DNA of 64,000 bases from Helianthus annuus (lineage: Eukaryota > Streptophyta > Magnoliopsida > Asterales > Asteraceae). This document shows positions 1-10,651 of the stretch, piece by piece (position 1 is the stretch's first letter; each line of letters opens with the position of its first letter). A program made the position numbers and the translations under genes. The notes beneath the pieces are model-generated. The model was not told the DNA's origin. It did no database searches and was given only the letters and a program-made list of their open reading frames with translations. The stretch lies in the NCBI RefSeq assembly GCF_002127325.2, contig NC_035437.2, forward strand, positions 156,151,880 to 156,215,879, given 5' to 3'.

Positions 1-201
1 CTTCATTATTATATAAATCGCATGAATGATTTAGACATCTTTGTCAAAAAAAAAAAAAAAAAAAAACAAGATAACTCAAAATCGCATGTAATAAAATGAA
101 ATCGCATGTTAAACTACTTATATACTGATGCATATAAAATCGCATGTTTACATAATAAATCGCATGTTTCTCGTATAAAATCGCATGTACAGTTAAAAAG
201 T
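1..201. repeat. AT-rich flank with dispersed AAATCGCATG motif
   Basis: This is the 3' flank of the FAR1-like pseudogene, which lies on the minus strand. A run of about 20 A sits near 47-66. Around it the word AAATCGCATG, or a one-base variant, recurs about six times at irregular 20-40 bp spacing. The same word, on either strand, fills the introns of the FAR1-like gene near 32.3, 33.5 and 50.7 kb. No ORF is supported. Confidence 0.6.
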
Positions 202-253
202 TTAATCTTCCTCATCTGAAACCTCCTCCCACTCATCTTCTTCAGTGCCATCA
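202..253 (-). pseudogene. C-terminal tail and stop codon of the split FAR1-like gene
   Basis: Read on the minus strand from the CATCA target-site copy at 249-253, this stretch continues the acidic C-terminus (…GGSDD) encoded at 31566 and adds an acidic tail (GTEEDEWEEVSDEED) with a TAA stop at 202-204. The tail matches the acidic character and frame of the preceding exon end. This indicates that the gene once ended here and was split by LTR insertion at the CATCA site. The joining rests on TSD identity and frame continuity, not on a transcript. Confidence 0.65.
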
Positions 254-3200
254 TGTCACACCCCGATATTTCCACGTATTACCGGTGGGCCCGGTGGGGA
301 GTATCGTGACGTAGTTGATATCATCATAGTCAAACAACACAATTTAAATCCACAGCGGAAGCAAAAGATAATTATATTACAATCGAATGAGAATATCAAA
401 GTATTACAAACGGTATGTAAAAGATCCACAGGCGGATCAAATAAAAGAAAACTGTTCAACAGACTTTAGGCATCTAGAACTTGCAAGATTCCCTATTAAC
501 GCCCTGAGCTCCCAGCCAATTACGTACAGTCCTTGTCACTTTACCTTTTTGGAAAATACGTCAGTTTACACTGGTAAACACAATTTAACCGACTTATTTT
601 GGAAATGTTTAATAAAATTGATTTGAATGCACAAGGCACAAAATTTCTTTTATAACTTGGGACAATTTTATTAATAAAAATCTTGTATCTGATTTACATG
701 TTTGTCCAACATTTAGGGCCGGTGATTATACAAACCGATCAAGATTAATAGACACACCACAAATATAACCTCACAAGAAGACACCCTTACGAGTGAGTAT
801 ATCTTTTACATATGCAACATGAGGTGTTATGCCTACACCTTGTGCTTAAGTTGTGGCCATTCACTTTTTAAATGAGCCAAGGATATCCAAGACACGGTCA
901 TTAACCCCTAATGTTATTTGTTATCAAGCAATACAGATTAAAACATGATTATGCAATTTAATCATCTCCGATTAAAAGGTTTCTACACCCGACCAAGCGG
1001 TATATTTATAATATCGTATCCCAAGCCCGTATAAGGGAAAATAAGTTAAAAGTATTTACCTGAGCTAGCAATGCAATTTATACTCAGCCGTATATCCTAA
1101 TCAGCAAGCACAAGTACCTTTACTGGGGCTCTTAATCTGGAACGAAGGTTTTTATTAACTTATTAGATTCCTAACGGGTCTTATTTAAGTTGAAACTTAG
1201 ACCGGTTAGTTTTAAGGAAGGGTTTACGGTTCAAAACGCAAGATTAAGCGCAGACCGGATTAGAATGTGATTTAGACCCGACAAGTTTGGGGACTTGTAT
1301 AATATGGGTAAACTAAACATATTCTGGATTTTGAAGTGAAAGTGATAAGGTTTGACCCGTTTCGGTTAATTTATGCAAACTAGTTACATAAACCGTACCG
1401 AACGCGAAAATGCATAATGGGTAACCAAATGAGTCATATACAGGTTTCCTAAGTTAATATGCTTTAAATATGATGTGATATCGGTAAGATACCTTCCGTT
1501 ATGCCCAAAACGAATTTAACTCAAACTATGCCCCGTAGGGGTATTTTGGTCATTTTAAAGGTTATAAAAGAGTTTAAACATTAATCTGAGTTACAGGTCT
1601 GATATAATCAGTAAAAATACTTAATTTAATAAGTTATAACAGTAGGGTATTACATATATGTGAAATTTATCATTTATAACCAAACTATGCACCGTAGGGA
1701 CATTTTGGTAATTTCACATAAGCCTAAAAGGTCAAAACTAGAAATCTGAGTTTAAAACTTTTGCTTACTGTTAAAATATAAAATTTTACTGAAAATATCA
1801 GTAGGCGTCAAACCTTATATGTTCAAAATAGTTTTAATACATACTATGCGTTTAAAACGCGTAAAAAGACGGTTTTAAGCGATTTCCTGGTTTTATAAGA
1901 AAAGCTGATATTTTTATCATTCCAGAAAGTATAAAATATTTTATTTATCATATAAAATCAGTAGCAAAAGGTTTGGGGTCAAAATGTTTCGTAAAACTCA
2001 ATTTATATGCCAAAAGGGCAAAACCAGCAATTACCGAATCAAGCCTAGAACCCTATGTTATGCTCAGCCTAAAAATAAATGAAAATCTTCAAAAATCCCA
2101 AAATATTATTTTATGTCAGTAAGTAAAAAGCTTGGTATCAAAAATTGGGTTTAGATAGGCTTTATGCTACGCCGTTTAATTAATAAAAAGCTTTCTATTT
2201 ACGCTATTGAGCATAACTCCTAATCTAGACCTCAAACTGATGTCAAATTTTAAGAACAAGTTTATGAATCAGTAATAAAGATTATTGTCCTCTCACATTT
2301 TCAAAATTCTTTTTTTAGGGTCAAAAGGGCATAACGGTCAATAATTAGGCATATAACGGAAACATGTAAATGAATAGGAAAATTAAGGATCCAAGTTGTA
2401 TAACTTCAGAGGGTTATACTAACCTATAAAATGGCCCTAAAGGAATCCTAAGGAATATCTAAACTAAGCTAAATCGAGTCAGAACTGGAAGTCAAAGCAA
2501 AAGTCAACTTTTGCGACTTTCGGTTCCGAACCGAGCCTATACTTAGAATTGTCGGGTTGAATCATGCTTACGCATGTTCAACTAATATTTACCAAGTTAT
2601 TAAAGTGAGAAAACTGATTTTATGGCTTTTAAATTAATAGTTATGGATTTTATTTAAAAAAATAACCCGTTTGACTTTTATTTGACCCGACAATTAAACT
2701 AAGTAAACGTCGTAATTAGGAGGTGCCCTTTTAAGGGTTTAACACCTACCTAATTACGGTCACGTAGCCATGTTTGTTGTGAATCATGGCTCAACCGTTT
2801 ATAAGTCAAAGCGTTTATCGAAACGCTTGACTTTTCGGCTATAACCGCTAAATAATTAAACTAAGCACGAAAGGGGACTTACAAAGGGTCCAAGCAAGGA
2901 GGTTTTGATCCTAAATTCTCAGGTATGAAGAGCAAGGTCTCCAACTTAGAGAATTCAGAAATCAAGTGTGAAATGAGAGCAAGATCAAGTGGGTTTATAT
3001 AGGATTTCAAGAACCGGTAGGATCGTTTCTCGTAACCCGAGCTTCAATCTTGGCCCTCCACTTGGGCAAATGGTTTTGGAATACAATGGGATGTTAAAAA
3101 CCATCAAATGGTAGCCCAAGGTATTGAAAATATTACATAAAAGTCCTTGAAAAATGACCAGAATGCTGAAAATAAGAATCTGCCCAGACCTGGGCATAGG

Positions 3201-4511
3201 CTACGCTGCAGGGGGCGTAGGCTACGGCCTGCACAGATCAAACAACTTTCAGAAGTTGCAGTTTTGGTCCCTGTATGTGTTTAAGCTCATATTTGACCCG
3301 TTTAAAGCCCGATAAGCCATTCTCAAGGCTCTACAATGATGTCTAAACATAGGGGACATGAAACACGCTCAAAAACATGTCGGATGTCGGTTCGTTTGGC
3401 CGTACGGTCACGTTATTTGACGAATTACGACGAAACACGAACGGACGCTAAAAAGGATCCAAATTACGCGGCGAATGGGATTTTATCAATCCAAACACTA
3501 AAATAAAATATTTTAGTGCTTACATAAATTTTTGGAGATCCGGATATATCCAGAATGTAAGATATGCGCGAAAATACAAACTTGTGCACTTTTTGACACT
3601 TTTAGTCCCTGCATGGCTTAAAAGTTTATTTTTGCGCACCGAACACCTCTAAGCCTATATCTAAGCTATATAAAGGATAATTAGGGCATGTTTAACTCAT
3701 GGTCATATTACGGAAGGTCCGAATCATACGAATCGACATACTTTTGCAGTTTGACTTAAATAATCCTTTAATCGCACAAAGTAGCGCGAAATGTCGTTTA
3801 GTAGCGTGAAATGTCGTTTAATGATATCCAAGCCTTCCATGGCCCATAATGGGCATTCCCAAGCATGAGTTTAATTATTTCTACGCTCTCGATCACTTAA
3901 ATGATCAGGAAAAGGCGTAGATTCAAAAGTTGACGCTTTAGGTCCCTCTAATGTGCAAACTTGCGAATCTCATCATTTAATGGCATCAAAGCCTTATTTA
4001 ATCCATATTAATCATTCTTGAAAGTATTATTAAACATCACAATGCTTCGGGTTCGCTAAAAGGTCATTCAGAGTTATAATTAAACATATCGACACTTTTA
4101 ACCCCTTATATTTGCAAAGTTGCGCGTAATGTCACTTAAAGGCATAAAAACCTTAGACGGCCATTATTTGGCATTCCCGAGAGTATAATGAAATATCATG
4201 AAGCTCTCGGTTCGTTAAAAGGTCACTCATAGGTAAGAATTAACATGTTGACGCTTTTAACCCTTTATTGCGCAAACTTTCAATTAATTACGCAAACGGC
4301 TACACTTGATCAACAAGTGGCTTATTTGTGAATATAAAACCATAAAAGGTTATTCAAAAGCTTTTTTAGGTATGCTAATACTTCCAGTCCTTCTATAACC
4401 AAAGTTTTTCGATTTTTCAAAAAATTATTTTTTTAAATTCAATGTTGGACTTTATTAGGGTTTATTACACGTGTCAATACATCATTGGACATGATTTTAT
4501 GAGGTGTTACA
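254..4511 (-). mobile_element. Solo LTR of element-A family (gypsy chromovirus, 4.26 kb)
   Basis: On the plus strand this reads TGTCACACCCC at the left end and GAGGTGTTACA at the right end, so the LTR is in minus orientation (TG...CA). The 5-bp duplication CATCA lies directly outside both ends (249-253 and 4512-4516). No internal region follows: the right flank is FAR1-like gene sequence. It is nearly identical in length and sequence to the LTR at 27299-31560. A minus-strand TATA box (TATATAAA) is at 2994-3001, with a GC-rich direct repeat about 200 bp upstream of it (3191-3231). No coding capacity is seen. Confidence 0.88.
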
Positions 4512-5029
4512 CATCATCACTACCTCCACTGTAATCTTCAAACTCATCTTCCTCTTCATCATCTTCGACCTCGTTGGCTTTGTGCATGGGATCTTTTTCA
4601 ATCTGGACTCCTTTCATCTTCCTTTGTTGTTTGCCTTTCAGTATCTCGCAAGTCCGAATATCATGACCTTTTTCGTTGCATACACTACAAGTCCTTAACC
4701 TTTTTCCTTTGCGGCTGATCATTTGTTCCTTCTTCGATTTAATCCTTTTATGCGAGCCACGTCCTTTGTTTCTTATACCAGCCGGCACACGGACAGTAGG
4801 AGGTGCATTAGTTACCGGTTGTTGGTAACCAATCAACTTTGAAAACCGGTCAAACTTTGGATCAGGCTGCTTGGTTATATGACTTTGATCAACTTTTTAT
4901 TTAATATGCTTCATTTGATCCCTGACTAAAACAAGTTGATCAAGGTCGAAATCAAATTGCTAACCGAATACTCCCCTGTGTAGATGATTTCGCGAGCAAT
5001 CTGTTTAGCCTTGTGTTGCTCATCCTTAT
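4512..5029 (-). pseudogene. Second copy of FAR1-like gene 3' part
   Basis: This minus-strand segment is almost base-for-base identical to 31561-32078; I saw one substitution near 4692. It carries the end of the SWIM region and the 109-codon C-terminal ORF (4507-4836) with the CCHC-type knuckle CSVCNEKGHDIRTC, a basic patch and an acidic tail. It stops abruptly at about 5026-5029, where TTAT is shared by the gene copy and the LTR sequence that follows. That indicates a microhomology-mediated junction. It is a truncated duplicate, not an independent gene. Confidence 0.8.
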
Positions 5030-6681
5030 GTCAGTAGGTAAAAATCTTGGTATCAAAAATTGGGTTTAGATAGGCTTTATGCTAATTACGCCGTTTAATT
5101 AATAAAAAGCTTTCTATTTACGCTATTGAGCATAACTCCTAATCTAGACCTCAAACTGATGTCAAATTTTAAGAACAAGTTTATGAATCAGTAATAAAGA
5201 TTATTGTCCTCTCACATTTTCAAAATTCTTTTTTTAGGGTCAAAAGGGCATAACGGTCAATAATTAGGCATATAACGGAAACATGTAAATGAATAGGAAA
5301 ATTAAGGATCCAAGTTGTATAACTTCAGAGGGTTATACTAACCTATAAAATGGCCCTAAAGGAATCCTAAGGAATATCTAAACTAAGCTAAATCGAGTCA
5401 GAACTGGAAGTCAAAGCAAAAGTCAACTTTTGCGACTTTCGGTTCCGAACCGAGCCTATACTTAGAATTGTCGGGTTGAATCATGCTTACGCATGTTCAA
5501 CTAATATTTACCAAGTTATTAAAGTGAGAAAACTGATTTTATGGCTTTTAAATTAATAGTTATGAATTTTATTTAAAAAAAACTAACCCGTTTGACTTTT
5601 ATTTGACCCGACAATTAAACTAAGTAAACGTCGTAATTAGGAGGTGCCCTTTTAAGGGTTTAACACCTACCTAATTACGGTCATGTATCCATGTTCGTTG
5701 TGAATCATGGCTCAACCGTTTAAAAGTCAAAGCGTTTATCGAAACGCTTGACTTTTCGGCTATAACCGCTAAATAATTAAACTAAGCACGAAAGGGGACT
5801 TACAAAGGGTCCAAGCAAGGAGGTTTTGATCCTAAATTCTCAGGTATGAAGAGAAAGGTCTCCAACTTAGAGAATTCAGAAATCAAGTGTGAAATGAGAG
5901 CAAGATCAAGTGGGTTTATATATTATTTCAAGAACCGTTAGGATCGTTTCTCGTAACCCGAGCTTCAATATTGGCCCTCCACTTGGGCAAATGGTTTTGG
6001 AATACAATGGGATGTTAAAAACCATCAAATGGTTATTACATAAAAGTCCTTGAAAAACGACCAGAATGCTGAAAATAAGAATCTGCCCAGACCTGGGCGT
6101 AGGCTACGCTGCAGGGGGCGTAGGCTATGGCCTGCACAGATCAAAAACGATGAAACATAGGGGACATGAAACATGCTCAAAAACATGTCGGATGTCGGTT
6201 TGTTTGGCCGTACGGTCACGTTGTTTGACGAATTACGACGAAACACGAACGGACGCTAAAAACGATCCAAATTACGCGACGAATGAGATTTTATCAATCA
6301 AAACACTAAAATAAAATATTTTAGTGCTTACATAAATTTTTGGAGGTCCGGATATATCCAGAATATAAGATATGCGCGAAAATGCAAACTTGTGCACTTT
6401 TTGACACTTTTAGTCCCTGCATGGCTTAACAGTTTATTTTTGCGCACCGAACACCTCTAAGCCTATATCTAAGCTATATAAAGGATAATTAGGGCATGTT
6501 TAACTCATGGTCATATTCCGGAAGGTCCGAATCATACGAATCGACATACTTTTGCAGTTTGACGCAAATAGTCCTTTAATCGCACAAAGTAGCGCGGAAT
6601 GTCGTTTAAAGATATCCAAGCCTTCCATGGCCCATAATGGGCATTCCCAAGCATGAGTTTAATTATTGCTACGCTTTCGAT
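5029..6681 (-). repeat. Element A 3' LTR, outer truncated part
   Basis: This aligns with 2113-3894 of the solo LTR. It starts in mid-LTR at the microhomology junction with the FAR1 copy and ends at CGATC, where internal sequence of element B begins. Relative to the solo LTR it has internal deletions near 6031 (about 20 bp) and 6147 (about 90 bp), and it lacks one copy of a 20-bp tandem duplication near 6600. About 99 bp of LTR (equivalent of 3895-3993) are missing at the B junction. Confidence 0.8.
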
Positions 6682-7257
6682 CCTCCATGGGATCTTCAGA
6701 AAAATGGTCTTGAGGCCCTAGTGGAACAAAACCTGAAGGTTCCTGTATGTAGTCAGCCGGATTAAACTGACCTATGTAGTATGGAGTAGGGTCGTCGTAG
6801 TTTCGGTGCGATACCGAACGTTGTAGAGGTATGAAGGAAGGTTGTGGGTTATTGGGATCATTTTCTGAATCTGGCCCAAAGGAGTGCCGGTAGGATGGCG
6901 TCGAGCTGTGCGAAGTGGAATGCCTCGCTGGTTCGTAAAGATCTCTTCGTCGTTGTGGCTCTACGCTCCGTGTCATCGAAGGATGTCTTGTACCAGATGG
7001 TCCAGCTTCTTTATCGTGATGTGTCACGATTTCTCCTCGGCCTCTTCGTCCCCTTCCTCTTCCTCGGAATATAACAGGTGGCATTTTCCTGCTCCAAAAC
7101 TTATTAAAAAATCAAATCGAAAATAAAGACAAAAAGGAGTAACAATCCGAATTTGTCCTAAGTTATTGTCTAGACTCAAGTATGTGCAATCGTGTTATTG
7201 AGATTAAACACATTAAGATAGTGTTTAATTCACTCAATGTTGGCTCTGATACCAACC
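6682..7257 (-). pseudogene. Partial second internal region of element B (PBS plus 5' part of extra ORF)
   Basis: The sequence is almost identical to 17220-17794. It holds the tRNA-iMet PBS (complement at 7242-7254) next to the LTR at 7258, and codons 1 to about 134 of the extra ORF, one residue differing (SVEPQ versus SEEPQ). The ORF then runs into LTR sequence of element A and ends at 6659. This is the remnant of an LTR-internal-LTR-internal array cut by a deletion. Confidence 0.85.
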
Positions 7258-10200
7258 TGTCACACCCCTATTTCCACGTGTCTCACCGGTGGGCCCGGTG
7301 GGGGATTACCGTGACGACGTTGGCAACAATATAGTCAAACCACACAATTATATAATGCACAGGGGAAGCATAAGATAAATATATAAATTTCAACCTCTGA
7401 TTGTAATATCAAAATGTATTACAGGGTTGAATATATCCACAGTGGATCGTAAATAAAGATAAAGTATTGTTCCATCAGATACTGCAATCAAGCTTGCGAG
7501 GCTTATCCCGACGCTAGGGAGCTAATACCAGCCAATTACGTTTAGGTACCTGCACTTAATCTTTTTGGGGAAAATACGTCAGTGTACACTGGTAAATACA
7601 TTCAACTGACACATTTGAAAATGTTTATTAAATTGATTTGAATGCACAAGGCACAAACTCTTTTATAACTTGGGAAAATTCATAATGATCTTGTGAACGT
7701 TTTACATGTTCTTTTATGCGTTCAGTGGCCCGGGTCGTGCCGGGTTAAAGATTTATAGACACACCACGTTTGCGTAAAACCGTAGTATAAAAACCAACGG
7801 CTACGTCTTTTAATTTAATGTCGACACTTTATACCGGGTGTACGCCTACACCGGGATGTCGATGGTCGTGGCCATTTCGTAAAATGATGCCAAGGATATC
7901 CGGGACAACGGTCATTAAACCCCCCAAAGGCTTATAAGCAACAAAACTGTTTAAATGAGCCGATCATATTTAATCAATTAACCACCTAAGCGATGGAATT
8001 ATATAATGCTCAATCAAGCGGTATTAATATACCGTAACCCAAGCCCATATAGGGGAAATAAGTTAAAGTATTTACCTTTGCAAGTATTAATCCTTAATTT
8101 AGATCAAGTCACCGATAGCTTTTACTGGGGCTCCTAATCTGGAACGAAGCTTTTACTGGGGCTCCTAATAAGTTAAAGTATTTACCTTTGCAAGTATTTA
8201 CCTTCACATGAAAAGGCGAAAACCGAGAATGGAGTATGATTTGGACCCAACAAGTTCAGTGACTTGTTTTATATGGGTTTATAGTTCATACTCTGGATTT
8301 TGGGGTTCAAATAATATAATTTGACCCATATCGGCTATTGCACGAAAACTAGTTTCATGAGCCGTACCGTGTGCGCAAACAGGCGAAACGGTTAGCCATA
8401 AGTGTCCTACTCTTATTTCCTAAGTCAATATGCCTTAAAAGTATTTTGGTATCAGTAGGATACCTTCCGTAATGCCCGTAACGAGTTTAAGTTAATATTA
8501 TGCCCCGTAGGGGCTTTTCGGTCATTTTAAAGACTTTAAAAAGGCTTTTCGAGTTCTACAGGAAATCTGAGTTTCCCGTACAGCTTATAAAGCTTAAAAT
8601 ACTTTATTTATTATTTAAAACCAGTAGCAACTGGAATCGGGTCAAAAGACCTTGTAGAACTCCCGTTTTGGCCAAAAAGGGCATATTCGGTATTTACCGA
8701 ACCGTAGCCATAACCGCAGGTTATGAGCAAGGTAAAAATTATTAAAAATCTTTAAAATTCCCAAAATATTATTTTACCACAGTGGGTAAAAGTTTTGGTG
8801 ACGAAAACTTGGGTTAGATGGGCGTTATGCTAATTGCGCCGTTAATTACAAAACTTTCTTAAAAGTGCGCCTTTTAGCATAACTCTCATTCTAGGCCTCG
8901 GATTGACGTGAAACTTTAAGGACATGCTTATAATTTAACAAGCAAGGTTTTGGTCCGTTCACGTGTCCGAAATACTCGTTTTAATTTTAAAAGGCCGTTA
9001 CGGTCAACTTTTAGGCGAATGACGGAATTGCGCAAAAGACTCGGATAACTCATGAACCGACCACAGAGGTTTATACCAACATGTGACCTGGTCCTAAGAG
9101 AGTCCTAAGGCATATTTATACCTCACTAAAACGGGTCAGAACTGAAGTCAAAGCAAAAGTCAAACTTTTGCGACTTTCGGCTCCGAACCGGTTCAATATA
9201 GTAAATGATCGATTCAAACGAGCGCAAACAGGTTTATATACTTATTATCGTGTTTTATGATTGTCAAAACAGGTTCCATAACATATACATTACAGATTAT
9301 GCATAAATCGCTAAAATAGCTTTCTGTTGACTTTTTAACCGCACGTTTGACTCGACATTTGACATAGTTAGAGTGGTGATCAGGGGGAACCATTTTAGAG
9401 GTTTATTACCCACGTAAGTACCAACTCATAACCACTTTTGATTCGTCATAAGACTGAACCATTACTGATTTATTGTAAAGTCAAACCGTAGTTACGACGG
9501 TTTGGTTTTTAGCTAAAAACTAAGCATAAACTGAACAATGGATGATCAAGGTAACTTACAGAAGTTAGAACTTGAATATGGAGCAGAGAAGAAAGCTTGG
9601 AGCTTCTTAGAATGATCAGATAGTGTGTTTTTGTGTTGTGTGTATGTTATGAGCCAAGCATGCTATTTATAGTGGAACTAAGCCTTCTAGTTCACTAAAT
9701 AACAACCTATACTGACCATGATGGTAAGTAGATGTCCCCTGAGTGATATGGGTCGAGTAGGGGGCTCCCATACCTCATTTATTGGGGTTGATCGTTCACT
9801 ATGCTCAAAAGTCAAGAAAACATCAACTTTCTGCATCTGGGCGTCTAATGCGGCCCGCATGGAGGTTCCATGCGTTTATAATGCGGGCCGCCTGGGATTA
9901 AAAGATCAGACGCGTTATTGAGGAGGCTCGCGGCCCGCCTCAACTTAACCCATTATGCAATGCGGGCCGCGTGGGTTAAGATTTCAGAAATTTTTAAATC
10001 TTTTATCATGATTACAGAATCTGGCCATTAATAACGAAATCTTTCGTAATGATTTACCTGACCTTTCGGTTTTGAAGGGGTAACTTTGCGGTTTGGCCCT
10101 CGGTTATTTACCGATAGGGGCCTCGTGTTATTTTCCCGCGTTATAAAGTCCCCGGTTTATTTATTAATTATATTGGAAAGCCTTAACTTTCACTGTTGAC

Positions 10201-10616
10201 GCTTTTAACCCTTCTTCTACGAATTCGATCGTAACTTTCTCGTTTCATATCGAAACTTCGCGAAATTTATATATATTATTTTAGTGAGGGTATAATACCG
10301 TTACAAAGTCTTTGGAACGTTAAAGGGTCACTCAGAGGTATTATTAAACATGTTGACACAGTTAACCCCTGTAGTTTGTAATCTCTCACTTTCTTCCGCG
10401 TTTTGTTTTTGTACGATCTATAATTTATTCGTTTGAAGGTTTAAGCATTATTTAGGGATACTATACAGTATATTTACCCTTGTTGACATTTATAACCCTC
10501 GAATTTATATACTTTCAAGGTTTGTCAAAATTAGTCCTTTATTTATTATAGATGCCACGTGTAAACAAATGACACGTGTTAACACATCATTGGACACAAA
10601 AATTCGAGGTGTTACA
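7258..10616 (-). repeat. Element B 3' LTR (3359 bp)
   Basis: Plus-strand ends are TGTCACACCCC and GAGGTGTTACA. It pairs with 17795-21185. I counted about seven single-base differences by eye, plus one patch at 8150-8206 where unique sequence is replaced by copied upstream sequence; this accounts for the 32-bp length difference. A TATA box (minus strand, complement CTATTTATA at 9663-9671) and GC-rich GCGGCCCGC/GCGGGCCGC repeats at 9848-9969 form the promoter region. The short ORF at 9718-9921 is LTR sequence, not a gene. Confidence 0.9.
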
Positions 10617-10630
10617 TCCTCACCCCCTTA
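10617..10630 (-). other. Polypurine tract of element B
   Basis: On the minus strand AAGGGGGTGAGGA lies directly before the 3' LTR start TGTAACACCTC. This is the expected plus-strand DNA primer of an LTR retrotransposon. The same tract precedes the 3' LTR of element A at 21705-21718. Confidence 0.8.
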
Positions 10631-10651
10631 AAATAAATCTCGACCCGAGAT

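Noticed and set aside
4507..4836. Functional small zinc-knuckle gene
   Set aside because: It is the duplicated 3' fragment of the FAR1-like gene; the last codons run into LTR sequence.
6659..7084. Independent 141-codon gene
   Set aside because: It is a truncated copy of the extra ORF of element B ending in LTR sequence of A.
9718..9921. 67-codon ORF repeated exactly at 20287-20490
   Set aside because: It lies inside both LTRs of B, downstream of no promoter in that direction, and is duplicated only because the LTR is duplicated.
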